64,000 bases of DNA from Nageia nagi (lineage: Eukaryota > Pinophyta): positions 6,324,001-6,388,000 of the forward strand of contig JBITNC010000001.1 in NCBI GenBank assembly GCA_050084985.1, written 5' to 3'. Position 1 is the first letter of the stretch. Each line of letters starts with the position of its first letter. The notes beneath the pieces were generated by a model. The model was not told the DNA's origin, did not search any database, and was given only the letters and a program-made list of their open reading frames with translations. Made by a program: the position numbers and the translations under genes. Positions 22,070 to 33,480 of the stretch are shown here, one piece after another.

Positions 22070-23305
22070 ATGGAGCAGTTAAACAAATATTTTGAGACCG
22101 AAAAACTACCAGGAAACATGAATGCATCCCAAAGAAGGCGATTCAAGATACATGCCCAGAATTACATGAAGATAGATCAGATACTTTATAGAAGAAATCA
22201 CGATGGCATTTTGTTAAGATGTGTACTAGCGACAAAGTCAACTAAGCTTATTGAAGAGTTTCATTCCAGAGGGTCTGGAGGTCATTACTCTGGATACACG
22301 ATAGTGGGCAAGATTATTCAGGTGGGATATTACTGGCCTACTATGTTCAAAGATGCTTTCGCAAAGGCACAAAATTATGAAAAGTGTCAAAGGTATGTAG
22401 GAAGAAAGAGAAATGCGGCATTACCATTGGAACCAATCCAAGTAGAAGAACCCTTCCAACAATGGGGGCTAGATTTTATCGGAGTCATTAATCCGAACTC
22501 CTTTTCCAGACATAAATTCATCCTTACTGCTATAGACTTTTTCACCAGATGGGCGAAAGCAGAGGCCGTAAAAGAGGCAAATCAGAAGACTATTCTAAGA
22601 TTCATAGAAAAGTTGATTACCAGGTATGGTATTCCCCAAATGATAATTTCAGATAATGGCTTAGCATTCGTACGAGCTGAAGTTACTAATTTTGCTATGA
22701 GATTAGGTATCTATTGGAAAACCTCCTCAAACTATTACCCCCAGGGTAATGGTTTGGCTGAGTCTATAAATAAGAATTTGATTTGGATTCTCAAAAGAAT
22801 AGTGGAAGATAATCCCCAGACTTGGCATGCAAAGCTCAATTGGGCATTGTGGGCAGATAGGATCATAGTAAAATTAGCCATTAAAACCAACCCATATACG
22901 TTGGTATATGGTAAAAGGGCAGTATTACCAAGTCATTCTGAGCTTTCGATTTTAAAGGTTTTGCAGGAATATGGCAAGGATTTTGAGTCTCTTGAGGTTC
23001 GGATGAATGAACTATTGCATTTAGAAGAGCTCTGGAATCAATCATATCAAGACCTTCAGAGAAGAAATGAAATAGTAAAAAGATGGTTTGACGGTCGAAA
23101 ATCAACTCCGGATACTTTCAAAGAAGGAGATTTAGTGTTGAAATGGGATGAAGATAGAGCTAAACCTGGGAAACACAAAAAATTCGAATCCATGTGGTCC
23201 GAACCCTATGTAGTAGCTAAATGCGTTGGGAAAAATGCCTTTGAGCTGGCAAAATTAAATGGGTGCAAAATGTCGATTTCAGTTAATGGACAACACCTAA
23301 AGTGA
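22070..23305 (+). CDS. pol: TatA integrase, uninterrupted
   Basis: 411 codons without a stop, joins viral-type cDNA ends to host DNA. Zinc-finger region: HSRGSGGHYSGY and then YEKCQ, so one Cys of the HHCC set is now Tyr. Core: D in QQWGLDFIGVINP (22472-22474), second D in IISDNGLAFV, Glu in NGLAESINKNL, all three present. The C-terminal end has FKEGDLVLKWDEDRAKPGKH. It lacks an upstream Met tie to RT (stops at about 21766 and 22025 come first), so it would only be made as part of a longer polyprotein. The best-preserved protein in the window. Confidence 0.9.
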   Translation: MEQLNKYFETEKLPGNMNASQRRRFKIHAQNYMKIDQILYRRNHDGILLRCVLATKSTKLIEEFHSRGSGGHYSGYTIVGKIIQVGYYWPTMFKDAFAKAQNYEKCQRYVGRKRNAALPLEPIQVEEPFQQWGLDFIGVINPNSFSRHKFILTAIDFFTRWAKAEAVKEANQKTILRFIEKLITRYGIPQMIISDNGLAFVRAEVTNFAMRLGIYWKTSSNYYPQGNGLAESINKNLIWILKRIVEDNPQTWHAKLNWALWADRIIVKLAIKTNPYTLVYGKRAVLPSHSELSILKVLQEYGKDFESLEVRMNELLHLEELWNQSYQDLQRRNEIVKRWFDGRKSTPDTFKEGDLVLKWDEDRAKPGKHKKFESMWSEPYVVAKCVGKNAFELAKLNGCKMSISVNGQHLK

Positions 23306-23817
23306 TATAAGATCGTAAGTGCGGGATAGTGATTTTTTTTGAAAAGATATGATTTTGTACACATATTGTAAATAGTGTGCCGTTTGCATTTATTTCAAGT
23401 TGTTGTTATGGTTGTCAGTTATTTATTAGTAACTTAGTGGTAGTTGTACTTTTGCATCGGTAGAATTGAAGTTTCCAAAAGGGGTATAGAAAATCAAATC
23501 TTGGAGTTCCCAAAAAGAGCGTATAATATCAAATCAGTTATTAATGCTACTATCGTGAGGATATTTCGCACGTTCAGAGAGATTGTGCATCAATCAATGA
23601 AATGAGCTATAAAAGGACCAAGAGCACTACTCGCCAAAATACCTAAATTCTAGAATTCATAGAAAGCATTTGCTTACAAATTTGCAAAGCTAGTATCTAC
23701 TGCGCATTGCCAAGAGCTGTGGAATATAGCAGAAGAATCTGAGTAAAGCAAAGTGCTGGTTAGGGGTGATAGAAGTGAGACAAGAAGAGTTGATAAGTGC
23801 AGCATAAGCAAACAAAA
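23306..23817 (+). other. Leader between integrase and ORF3 of TatA
   Basis: No gene. AT-rich; ends just before the likely ORF3 start. Confidence 0.6.
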
Positions 23818-26800
23818 ATGAGCTCAGGATCATCAGTGAAGATAGCAAGGAAAATAACGGATTCCATGGAATTATTATGGGATACTAAAATTACAACTTG
23901 AAATAAGAACCCCAAGGGCACAGCTGAAGGTAAGTGCCCAAACTTCAATTTTAATCACATAGCACATTCATCGATGGGGTCGGGTCTTATGTACTTCATT
24001 CCCCATAGATGCTTTCCTGCTCCTGAGTTGATAGAGGTTATAACGGGGGCATTTGATCCTGCAACCAGAATGGTCAGAGACTTGTAAGGAAGGACTATCT
24101 TAAATTTGGATTCCATTTTAATAGCAAAGGCTTTTAATCCACCCTCCCCTATGCGTTCCCTTGTGCACATTGATTGGTATATGACACCCAGTTCCAATCT
24201 GAGAGCAAATATCACGACCTGGCTAAATAAAAATGCAGCTGGGACCGTAAAGTTTATGGAGTTCCCCAGTTCTGAGCTCCCGCTCTCTAATTTTTCTACA
24301 CATCTACAATTGTTATTGTCCATGTTAGCCATAGCAACAAGCGAAGAGATAGACAGGTATGTCTCACCATCAAAATTAGCTATCGCATACCAAATTTCTC
24401 ACCTAATCTCTCCTACAATGTATGATTGGGCTATTGCCCTTTTAGATGGAATATCTGAACAATTAGAAAAGATTAGTGAGGGATTTCATTTTGCATATAT
24501 GTCACACATTGTTTGGATGATGATTCACCAAAATGCCAATGTTTTCAAGAATTTAACCTTGGTTCAGACTGATGAAAGTGGGTCTCAGAAACCAGTGGAC
24601 AAATGGACTGAGGAGGTGAGGTCCTCAGCAGATTATTACTTCTTTGTAGAAAACTTTTTGGTTCCTACAATGAGTTTATTTACCCTCGTAGTTCCAAGAT
24701 TATCAACATCTTCTAAGCTTTACCTCCGGATGCCACATGGAGAGATTGAGGATTGGTTCTTCACAAAGGAGGGGACTTTCATCAGGCTTTATGGGTTTTC
24801 TGGGGCTCCTTTCTTACTATCAGTCCATGTAACGGATTAAGTTTTCAGCATGGAATACACCAGACAAATGGATTATATAGATTCTAAATACGGAGCTGCA
24901 GCAAAAAAGAGGATAGTTTATGCCCTTCCTCATAAAGTGCACGACTTGGTGCTTCAAAGCAAGGGAGCAAGTGAACAATTAAAAGGTAAATTGTTGAATT
25001 TAAAATTGAAAAAACTTAGTCAGTATTTGCTATATGATCCTGAGGATATCTTTGGCAAGAGGTTGAGGGGCCAGCCCAATCCCCCGAGTTTTAGAGCTAA
25101 ATCCAGGCTGGAGCTACTTAGTTGGTGAAACCTGGAATATGAAGACAAGGTAATGCCCACTACCTTGATTACTAAAGATTTATTGCCGCCATGGTTAAGT
25201 TTTTATAGCAAAAAGGTGAATTTTGACCCAAAAGCATATTCCATCTCAAAAAAGTCTTTGAAAACCTTAAGAGATCAAAGATGGAGTGAGGAAAAAATAG
25301 CTACCTTCACTTAGTACCGGATTGAGTCCAGAAATTGGAATACCCCTCTAGATTCTGATTTAGATGATAAATTTGAAGAGATGCGGAGAATAGAACATCC
25401 CATAGACATCCCTACAGGTGAAGGTTCGGATGATAGTGATGAGGAGGGAGAGCAAGGATGTGCAGGGTCCCAAGCATTAGCTCAGGAGGAGCAACCTAAG
25501 GAGGAAACTAGGGAAGTTTCCATGGAAATAGTGGCTAGGAGGCCTGGGAGAGTGTATACCTTGAAAAGAAAAGTCCAAAAAGAGAAAGCACCACTCCCAC
25601 CACCGCCAAAGAGAAGAAGAAAGAGCCCTACTCCATCAGGTATGCTCTCTACTCCCTCTTCCCCTGTTTCTCTTACTCCTTCTCTGCCTATTTCTATCGC
25701 ACCCATTTCCATTCCAATTTCACTCCCATAAATTCCAGTAACCATTCCAGCTTCACCCATTCAATCTCTCATAACGCCACCACCACCTATCCAATGGCAG
25801 AGTTACCTTCCCCTTGCATCCAGCCCATAAATTCCCCCCATCATTAACGTCACTATAATACCATCATCACATCCACCACCTCTACCTCCATCATCCTCTC
25901 CTTCATTCATCCCAGCACTTTCTGCCACAAATCCATCTGGCATTAGTATCCTCGGGCCCAGTCAAGCTAGCCCCGTGACACTAGCACAGCAGATCATGGC
26001 CTCCTCCTCTTAGGAGTTGAGCGTTGGATCTCTATTCATTATGATATTAGGACAATAGGTATCTATGGATGACATCATGCAGTAGTACCAACAGATGAAA
26101 CAGGGACAAGATGCATGGATGCAGAAGCAGGTCAAAAAGCTCCTAGTTCTGGATAATCCGATAAGGCTTCGGACTTCAATGGATCCCAAGCATAAGGTGC
26201 TTGAGATGGTAATTACCCAAGACCCATAAGAGGGGTAAAGTGATCTATCCGCTATGAACACTTGGGTAAAAATCGACACACGAAGCATATCCTGGAGTGA
26301 TAAAAATGAGCTCTTGCAAACTGCAGTAGACCTCAACATATCAGAGCTAACAAAGTTGGAGGTCAAGTACAGTAAGCTACAAAAGGCTCATGAAGCTATG
26401 AAGCAGTAATTAGACACTCTGAAATTAAAATTGAAAGCTGCTAAAAATAATATATCAATTTTGAAGGCTAGTTTAGCGTTAGCTCCTACAGCAGACATTT
26501 TGAGCTAGAAAGATGCCATCATCTCTCAAAGAGATGTTGAGATAGCTGCCAGAGTAGCAGAGATTAGCGATTTGAATGCCAACATAGCACAACTCCAATC
26601 AAGTCTGAATGTGAATAAGGTAGACAAATCCTTTTTATTGAATATGAAGAAAAGATTTTGGGAGCTGAGGGTGCAGGAAATCAAAGATTTGATTCATCTA
26701 AGAGACCATATAGAATCATGTTTATCAGAGCTCAAAAGGCTCGAGGTTGAGGTCACCAGATGCAAAAATATTTTGAATCCCATTTCAGAATAGGCCAAGT

Positions 26801-27312
26801 AAGCAAACAAGATGCTGAACGACCTCTTGAATGAAAAGCTATAATCTTATAATATTGGTGATCGAGTGGAGCTCATGTCAGCAATTGATTACCCAGTGAG
26901 GGGGAAATGGGTTTGTCAGGAGATCAAGAGTAATGTCCTACGTTGGACACAAGAAATGGAAAACTTGAAGTCAAAGATTCAGGGATTAAATGCATCTGGA
27001 ATCCCAGAGTTATGGAGGAGCGATAGCTCGCTTGTCTCTGAAGCTGAGTTTTTGAGTGGTCTACAGAGCGGGATTCAAAGCATCGATGATATTGATACGC
27101 TCTTGGTTTCATTTGATGAAACCAATTTGATAAAATTCTTTGATTCTTTGGCAAATGGTAGCTTTCACATTCAACAATTGTTGAGAAAATATGCTCATGT
27201 GTCTTATGAAATTTTGAACACTACAGCTTTAGCCCATGCAAGGCTAAAAGATTTTTCTGGAATCCCCACAAATTGGAGTAAGGTTCAACAACTCCTGAAT
27301 GTACAGAATTGA
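23818..27312 (+). pseudogene. TatA ORF3, large conserved protein of unknown function
   Basis: One frame of about 1,164 codons from ATG 23818 to TGA 27310-27312, with no frameshift found but roughly 17 in-frame stops, mostly TAA/TAG (e.g. 23899, 24838, 25126, 25729, 26011, 26407, 26791). The N-terminal half (to about residue 440) looks globular, with SSELPLSNFSTHLQLLL and IEDWFFTKEGTFIRLYGF. The middle (residues about 520-740) is acidic, then basic (KRKVQKEK, PPPPKRRRK: nuclear-localisation-like), then Pro/Ser-rich. The C-terminal third is heptad-like and Leu/Lys/Glu-rich, predicted coiled coil by eye. I see no clear signal peptide or membrane span, so an Env-type protein is not supported. TatB has a homologue (49100-52990). 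An alternative upstream start is possible; ATG 23974 is also in frame. Function unknown. Confidence 0.75.
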
Positions 27313-27398
27313 GGTCTGATTCACTAATTCATTCTAATAAGATTTTGGGTTCTAAAATTTCTGTGATTGGCAAAATTTTCCCATAGAAGTCACCATAA
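27313..27398 (+). other. 3' tail of TatA before the 3' LTR
   Basis: Short stretch after ORF3. I see no purine-rich tract at the expected spot. Confidence 0.5.
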
Positions 27399-28747
27399 TG
27401 TATATCCATACATAATAAATTCTTTATTAAAGCCCCAGTGTACTTTACTTGCAATTATGAGTTCTTTTTAAGACCCCCAGGAGTTTTTCGGAAGCGGATA
27501 AAGCATTCTAGAATAAAATGATGATGTCACAGAGGATAAGATAGTCATGTTTTGGTAAAGACCGGGTTCCAAAGATGATGAGGTCAGCAAGGGGTGATTA
27601 AAAGGGCTGGATTCAATGAATAAAGCATGTTAGAGTGAAACTATGATGTCATGGGGAAAATAATGTTCACATTTTTGAATGAAACCAGATCTTGGAAGAG
27701 ATGAGATCAACAAGGAGTGATTGAATAACCAGAACCAGTAAGTAGACTATTCTAGAGATGGTGAGGTCGGCAAGGGATAAGTAAAGAGCTAGAGTCAGTG
27801 AATAAAGCATGCCAGAGCAAAATGATGACATCACAAAGGAAAAGATAGGCACTTTTTGGTAAAGATCGAGTTTCGAAGATGGTGAGGTCAGCAAGAGATA
27901 AGTGAAGAGCCGGAGCCTATAAATGAAGTGTTCCTAAAGTAAAGCTTTCTAGAACAAAATGATGACATTACAGAGGAAAAGATAGTCATATTTTGGCAAG
28001 AAATAGATCCTAAGGGAATCGATACCTGTGAAAGGAAGAATCTTAGTTCTGGGGAGACGTTACCTTCCATGACCTCCTCAAGTTTTGTAACATTCGGACA
28101 AGCGACATATATAGATGATGATAGTTAGAAATGGCCAGAATCTTGAAGCCATTTTTTGTAATAGTTCTATTTTCATTTTCTTGTAACTGTTATTTTTTTT
28201 TCAGTATAAGTATGTGAAAATAAAGTGGAAAAAAGGTCGGAAGCCCTAGTATTGCTCTTTACATTTGTTCTCGAAGACCTATAGTTTTTCATCAGTAATA
28301 TGATACCATCTTAACCTTTCTTTTCTAGCACTCGTAATTGTTATTCTTAATTAGGTTACATTATGGCAGCTTGGCATGTTTCCTAAATGATAATTACGAG
28401 CTGTTAGTATAACTATGTCTGCATAAATGGTAGAGTAAAGCTGGGAAACTATTAGAGAGTGAGAGCTTGTACTGTAGCTGCTACACTAGATTTAGACCAA
28501 GGTTTCACACCCTGTGAAAGCCCACGCTAAACTAGTGATTCACCTTTGCTTTCTCTCTTGTTACCCTAAGCCTTTTACTTAAATTCCTTGCACTCTACTC
28601 CTTTTATTTTCTTTCCTATTACTTTTTCTACACCCAATGTATAAGGAACCGGCCTTCTCTGGAGATCAGACTGTTACCATAGTCTGTTCTTGATTTACTT
28701 TGGTTAAGATTGTTCATGGTGCATATATTACACAATCCTAATCAACA
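27399..28747 (+). repeat. TatA 3' LTR
   Basis: 1349 bp, TG...CA, ending ...AATCAACA before the ataac duplication. It carries the same tandem array as the 5' LTR (27496-28010) with one unit fewer. Confidence 0.95.
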
Positions 28748-28752
28748 ATAAC

Positions 28753-28782
28753 CTTTACAATAATGCATTATACATTCCAACA
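28753..28782 (-). repeat. Copia-2 3' LTR, smaller piece
   Basis: The first 30 bases of the LTR on the minus strand (TGTTGGAATGTATAATGC...), stranded by the TatA insertion. The 5' LTR begins with the same sequence at 36427. Confidence 0.9.
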
Positions 28783-28791
28783 CTCCCCCTT
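28783..28791 (-). other. Copia-2 polypurine tract
   Basis: Minus strand reads AAGGGGGAG directly before the LTR start, identical to the Copia-1 tract. Confidence 0.85.
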
Positions 28792-29489
28792 AATGCAATA
28801 TTGGGATAAAGTGAATAAGAGAGGAGAGAAAGTAAGAGAGTTATCCTCTAAAAAGATACAATGGAGATGAGAAATTTTTACATATTTATGAAGTAAGAAA
28901 GATCTAGCTTGAGACTCACTACTTTTCCAAATACAATCATTAACCACAACTAGTTTCAATGTACATGAAGTAGTCATCCAACTAAAAGTCATAAAGAGTC
29001 TCCAAGAGCCTGCATACCTGAAGTAAGTAATCTGTAATCTCAAAGGAATCTACAAGTCATAAGTAGCTTGAATAACAAGATTAGTTAGATGCAACATATT
29101 CATATCAACAAGGATAGATGAATCACACAAATGCCATCATGAATCGATCAGTGGTACACTATAAGTCATCACAAAGATGCGAAGCCAAAACTTATAGTCA
29201 CCTGCTGTATATAAAACTTATGTTGATTATCATTACAAAATAGAGCATGCACATACAAGTTCCTCATTTATGGATAACTAAACAGTGTCAAAAAACACAT
29301 AAGAGTTCCTCACACATGGATAACTAAATAGTGCTACATTGGCCAATATTTTTGCTTTAAAAAAATTGTAAAATAAGTTCCACATGCAGAGTGAACTTAC
29401 CATTAAGGTGTATAATAAAATCAACACTATATAGCATAAAAACCTTCTAGGGGTGAAGTTATCATCACAAACATGAATTCAACATAAGA
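28792..29489 (-). other. 3' untranslated region of Copia-2
   Basis: No gene. Comparable in length to the equivalent region of Copia-1. Confidence 0.6.
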
Positions 29490-31095
29490 ATTCAAACTTT
29501 ACTCCCCCTTGAGGGTAACTTCACCAACCTGATAGCATCCCCAAGCTTACAGAATTGAGCTTTCGAAAGAGGCTTGGTGAATAAATTAATGGAGTTCAAG
29601 GTGGATGGATAATACTCTAGGTGTATGTTGCCATCAAGAACCTTCTTCTTGATAAAATGGGAATGTATTTCTATATGTTTTGTTATCTGATGGAACACAT
29701 GATTCTTAGTTAAAGAAATAGCTAATTGATTATTTGAAGAAATCAAAGATGAGCTAACTTGCTCATATCTAATTTCATTTAGAATATGCCTTAGCCAAAT
29801 GGCTTCCTAGGCTACAACAAACATGGCATGGTATTTAGCTTCTATGGTGGAAAGAGAAATAGTAGGCTAATTCTTAGAAGCCCAAGAGATAGCACTTGAA
29901 CCAATGCTAAAAAAATATGTAGAGGTTGATTTCCTATCATCTCTATCTCCCCCATAGTCAGAATATGAGGATCTAGAGAGAACAAATAGGGGAAACTTAG
30001 AATACTTAAGAGCAAGATCCTTAGTCCCTACAACATACCTTAGAGTTTGCTTAAAAATATTGAGGTGGTCAACATATGGTTTCTACGTGAATCATGCCAT
30101 CAGATTCATTACGAAGGTAATGTTTGGCTTGGATATATTCAAATACAAAAGACTACCAATTAATTACCTGTAAGCTATAGCATTAGCTAATCGAGAGTTG
30201 GAGCTCAGAGAAATAGTGATTCCAAGAGAGACTGGGATTGCAGCATATCTACATTCCTCCATTCCAAACTTTTGCAAGATGTTTGATATATGTTTAGATT
30301 GAGTGAGATAAGTATAATCTTTGTATTGATACATTTGCATTCTAATATAGTAGTGCAAAAGATCAAGATTAGTCATTTCAAATGTTGCCTTATGTTTGAA
30401 TATACACTCTTGAATGATTTCTTCATTGTTTCTAATTATTATAAGATCATCCACATAAGGGATAATCAATACCATGTCATTTATTTTATTGAGTATATAT
30501 AAATCAAAGTAAAAAAAATACTTGAAAAAACCAATGTTTGCAAAATACCCTGGAATTTTCCTATATTAGGCTCTAGGTGCTTGCTTAAGTTCATATAATA
30601 ACTTTTTTAGCTTGCACACAAAAGACTCTTTGCCTTCCACAATGAACCCTTTTGGTTGATTCATGAAGATTTCTACATCTAAGTCACCATTTAGAAATGC
30701 ACTCTTGATGTTAAGTTGAAAAAATTTCCATCCTTGAGCTATAGAAAGAGCAAGAATAATTCTCACAGTAGGCATCTTTGCCATGAGAGCAAAGGTTTCC
30801 TCACAATCTACATTGTATTTCTAAGCAAAACCTTTGGCTACTAACCTTGCCTTGTATTTCTCAATATTTCAATAAAATTGAACTTGACCTTGTAAATCCA
30901 CTTATTACCAATCACATTCTTCTTATTGGGATAAAGAACCAAATCTAAAGTTTCATTTTTCATAAGCACCTCATACTCCACTTTCATGGCTTCCATCGAA
31001 CACTTGTAATTAGAAGCTTCTTTGAAGGTTGAGGGCTCATGCTTGTTATTAATCTTGGCAAATAAGGTTTTGTTTAAGGTCATGCTCCTTATTAC
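29490..31095 (-). pseudogene. pol: Copia-2 reverse transcriptase and RNase H
   Basis: RVT_2-type RT on the minus strand: KNETLDLVLYPNKKNVIGNK, IILALSIAQGWKFFQLN, KSAFLNGDLDVEIFMNQP, a LLYELKQAPRA block, and PYVDDLIII with the catalytic Asp pair (about 30460). RNase H follows and ends with NQLAISLTKNHVFHQIT and LFTKPLSKAQFCKLGDAIRL, closing at RGSKV before a stop at 29492. Several frameshifts and stops. The same clade as Copia-1. Confidence 0.9.
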
Positions 31096-32050
31096 CCTTT
31101 AAGTTGGAGAGTTTTGATCTTGAGGTGACTTGTCTACATCAATATCTAATCAGCTAGTTGCAATTGAAAAGTCCTTTGGATCATCAACATCCTCATTAGA
31201 AGTAGATTCTTTAGAAATTTTATTGAACTTTACATCCCTTAAAATAAACATGACTTTTAAGGATGGAGAGTAGAACTTGTAGCCTCTATGCTGACTATCA
31301 TAACCTACAAAGATGCATTTTTCAGCTCTTTTATCCAACTTTTTCTTTTCTTAGAAATAATGTAGGAGAATGCTTCACAACCAAACACCCTAAGGTGAGA
31401 AATGTTAGGTTTTCTTCTTGACCATTCGTCAAAAGGAGTTTTACCCTAAACAACCTTTGTGGGACACCTATTCAAGGTGTAAATAGTAGTGCTCACAACT
31501 TCATCTCATAAAAAACTAGGTAGATTACCCAACATACATTTAACCATTTCCATAATTATCCTATTTTCCTTTTTGGAAACACTATTTTACTAACGAGTGT
31601 AAGGAATCATAAACTACCTCTTGATTCCATACTTAGCACAATAGTCATTGAACTTATTACTGTTATATTCTCCCCCATTATTTGATCTCAACATCTTGAT
31701 TTTAAGGTTAGTTTGATTCTCAACAAAGGCCTTAAAAATCTTAAAACTCTCAAATGTTTGATCCTTATGCTCAATTAGATACCCAAAGGTCATCTTACTA
31801 AAGTTATCAATGAAGGTCAAGACGTAAGATGCTCCTCCAAGAGACTTAGTCTGAAATTGACCCATCAAATCTGAATACACAAGTTGAAGAGGTTGAGATG
31901 TTCTTGTTGCCTTATTATTTTTAAACTTTTATCTATGCATCTTTTCAAGAATGCTCTTCTTACATAGACTAATTGAAGGAGAAATTAAAGGTAAACCTTC
32001 CATAATTTCTTGGTCTTTCATGACTTGAATACTCTTGTGGTTAAGGTGCC
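31096..32050 (-). pseudogene. pol: Copia-2 integrase
   Basis: Minus-strand copia integrase. The core starts with LVYSDLMGQFQTKSLGGASY (first catalytic Asp), then EHKDQTFESFK; the second Asp has become Asn (RSNNGGEYNS). After a break, the copia C-terminal blocks AEKCIFVGYDSQHRGYKFY and LRDVKFN are present (31150-31338). The preceding zinc-finger region is recognisable but split. Non-functional. Confidence 0.9.
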
Positions 32051-32339
32051 ATAAATGTTGGTGCTAAAGATTGCCTCTAGAACACATATTTGTAGTAAGA
32101 CACATATTTTATGGAACTTGATCTACAATGTAGAGATCATCTTTCACTGATACTTTAACTAACATGGCAAGTCTTTTTTTAATGCACTAGGATTGAGAGT
32201 TAAACTCAAAAGAGTACCCTTTCCTAGCAACTTGGATCACGAAGAAAAGGTTTGTCCTAAGCTTAGAAATATAGAGCACATTTTCAAGAACCTTTCTATG
32301 AATCAACACACTTTCAATTCCTTGAACTTCAAAGGTAGA

Positions 32340-32870
32340 GGTATCACCTATCACAACTGCATCTTTTCTATACTTATGAAAGTTCTCAAACTTATCCTTT
32401 TCAAAGCATAGGTGATTATTGCAATTAGAGTCAACAATTCAATCAGATAAAAAAGTGTGATACATGGAGTAGAGCACCATAACAAAACCAACTTGAATAT
32501 TCTTCTTTCTTTTGAAGTTATTTGCATTTCCATTACCTTTATTCTTTTCCTCTCTTTTCTTTTATTAGCAATCAACTTATTTGTGACCTTGGATGCCAAA
32601 ATATTTACAATTACCATCAAACATTTCCTTAGGCTATGGATTATTTATTTTTCCTTTTCCATATCTTTGCTTGAAGTGGTTGTTGTTGCTGTTATTCCTA
32701 CTACTATTATTGTTGTTCCTATTGTTGCCATTATTTCTGTTACTGGTGTTGCCATTGCCTTTTTTCTCAAACCTTTCAAAGGAAGAAGGATAAGATTTCT
32801 TTTGATGGTTGAGCTTCTTATTGAAAGGAGTTTTGGTTGCTCCAAGAGCAATGTTATTATCCTAAGGAGA
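32340..32870 (-). pseudogene. Copia-2 nucleocapsid knuckle and protease
   Basis: A low-complexity Asn/Gly-rich stretch (about 32780-32660) leads to a knuckle CKYFGIQGHK, stop, VDC, i.e. CX2C-type with the second Cys now Phe. Then IVDSNCNNHLCFEKDKFENF is the copia protease block, the D-S-G active site reading D-S-N. VVIGD then EVQGI follow. Multiple stops. Open frames on the plus strand here are antisense shadows. Confidence 0.8.
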
Positions 32871-33480
32871 AGAAATTAACATATTTTTATTAAGGGTTTT
32901 CTCATATTTCAAAAGGAGCCTAAAAAGATTCTTAAGGGAGAAGACTTCTTCTTCATCATCAAGCCTCATTTCCATAACCATCACAAAATTTTTCAAACTT
33001 TGAATAAATGCTTTGAAGAATGATGAAGACCATGAACTCATCATTAATCCAATTGCACCCATAAGCAACAAGTTGGGTCCTTAGATCAATAATTTTGTTG
33101 ACGTAGATAGCCATATTTTCATCTTATCCTTGATGATATTGAAGTAAATTTTGGAGAATGGTAGACCTTTTTAAAAACATTGAAACAAGTTAGATTTTCT
33201 TAAGCTTATCCCAAGCTTCCTTTGCCAAGGTTGAAGAGGAAATCATTAGGAGTACATCATTTGAAACTGCATGAAAGATCATGGAGGTTTCCATCTCATT
33301 CCTCGTGTTGTAAGCCATTTAGTGTCTTCTCATGTGTAGGAGGTACAAGGTTCTCATTCTTTGTTTGCCAAAGCTTTCTTGCTTGCAATTTAGCTCTCAT
33401 CCATGGTTACCAAATCCCAAAGTTGCAATCTTCAAGAATGTGTTTAGGTAAAAAGGAGTCTCCCATTTGCTACATAAGAA
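32871..33480 (-). pseudogene. gag: Copia-2 gag
   Basis: UBN2-type copia gag. Starts near 33477 with MGDSFLPKH, then W, stop, PWMRAKLQARKLWQT (family blocks W-PWM--LQ---LW), SNDVLLMISSSTLAKEAWDK, MAIYVNKIIDLRTQLVAYGC and NDEFMVF. Stops and shifts break it. No protein can come from it. Confidence 0.85.

Larger units (their letters stand above)
15844..28747 (+). mobile_element. TatA: complete Tat-like Ty3/gypsy element
   Basis: A 12.9-kb gypsy element with both LTRs (15844-17311 and 27399-28747), a primer site, gag, protease, an extra RNase H, RT, the usual RNase H, integrase and a large third ORF. It is flanked by the exact 5-bp duplication ataac (15839-15843 and 28748-28752) inside the Copia-2 3' LTR. 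In two compared stretches the LTRs differ at only a few percent of sites (my estimate by eye), so it is younger than Copia-2. Confidence 0.95.

Noticed and set aside
23926-23935. Splice-donor-like AAGGTAAGTG near the ORF3 start
   Set aside because: It fits a donor, but the reading frame continues through it with one stop (23899) just before and the N-terminal codons look coding on both sides; no matching acceptor stands out. Kept only as a possibility.
25482-25760. Gly-rich open frame on the minus strand
   Set aside because: Antisense of the Pro/Ser-rich middle of TatA ORF3.
23818-27312. ORF3 as an Env-type glycoprotein
   Set aside because: Position matches, but I see no signal peptide, no paired transmembrane spans and a long coiled coil at the C-terminus preceded by a basic patch.
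32457-32879. Hydrophobic open frame on the plus strand resembling a membrane protein
   Set aside because: Antisense of the Asn-rich nucleocapsid and protease region of Copia-2; hydrophobicity comes from the antisense of Asn codons.
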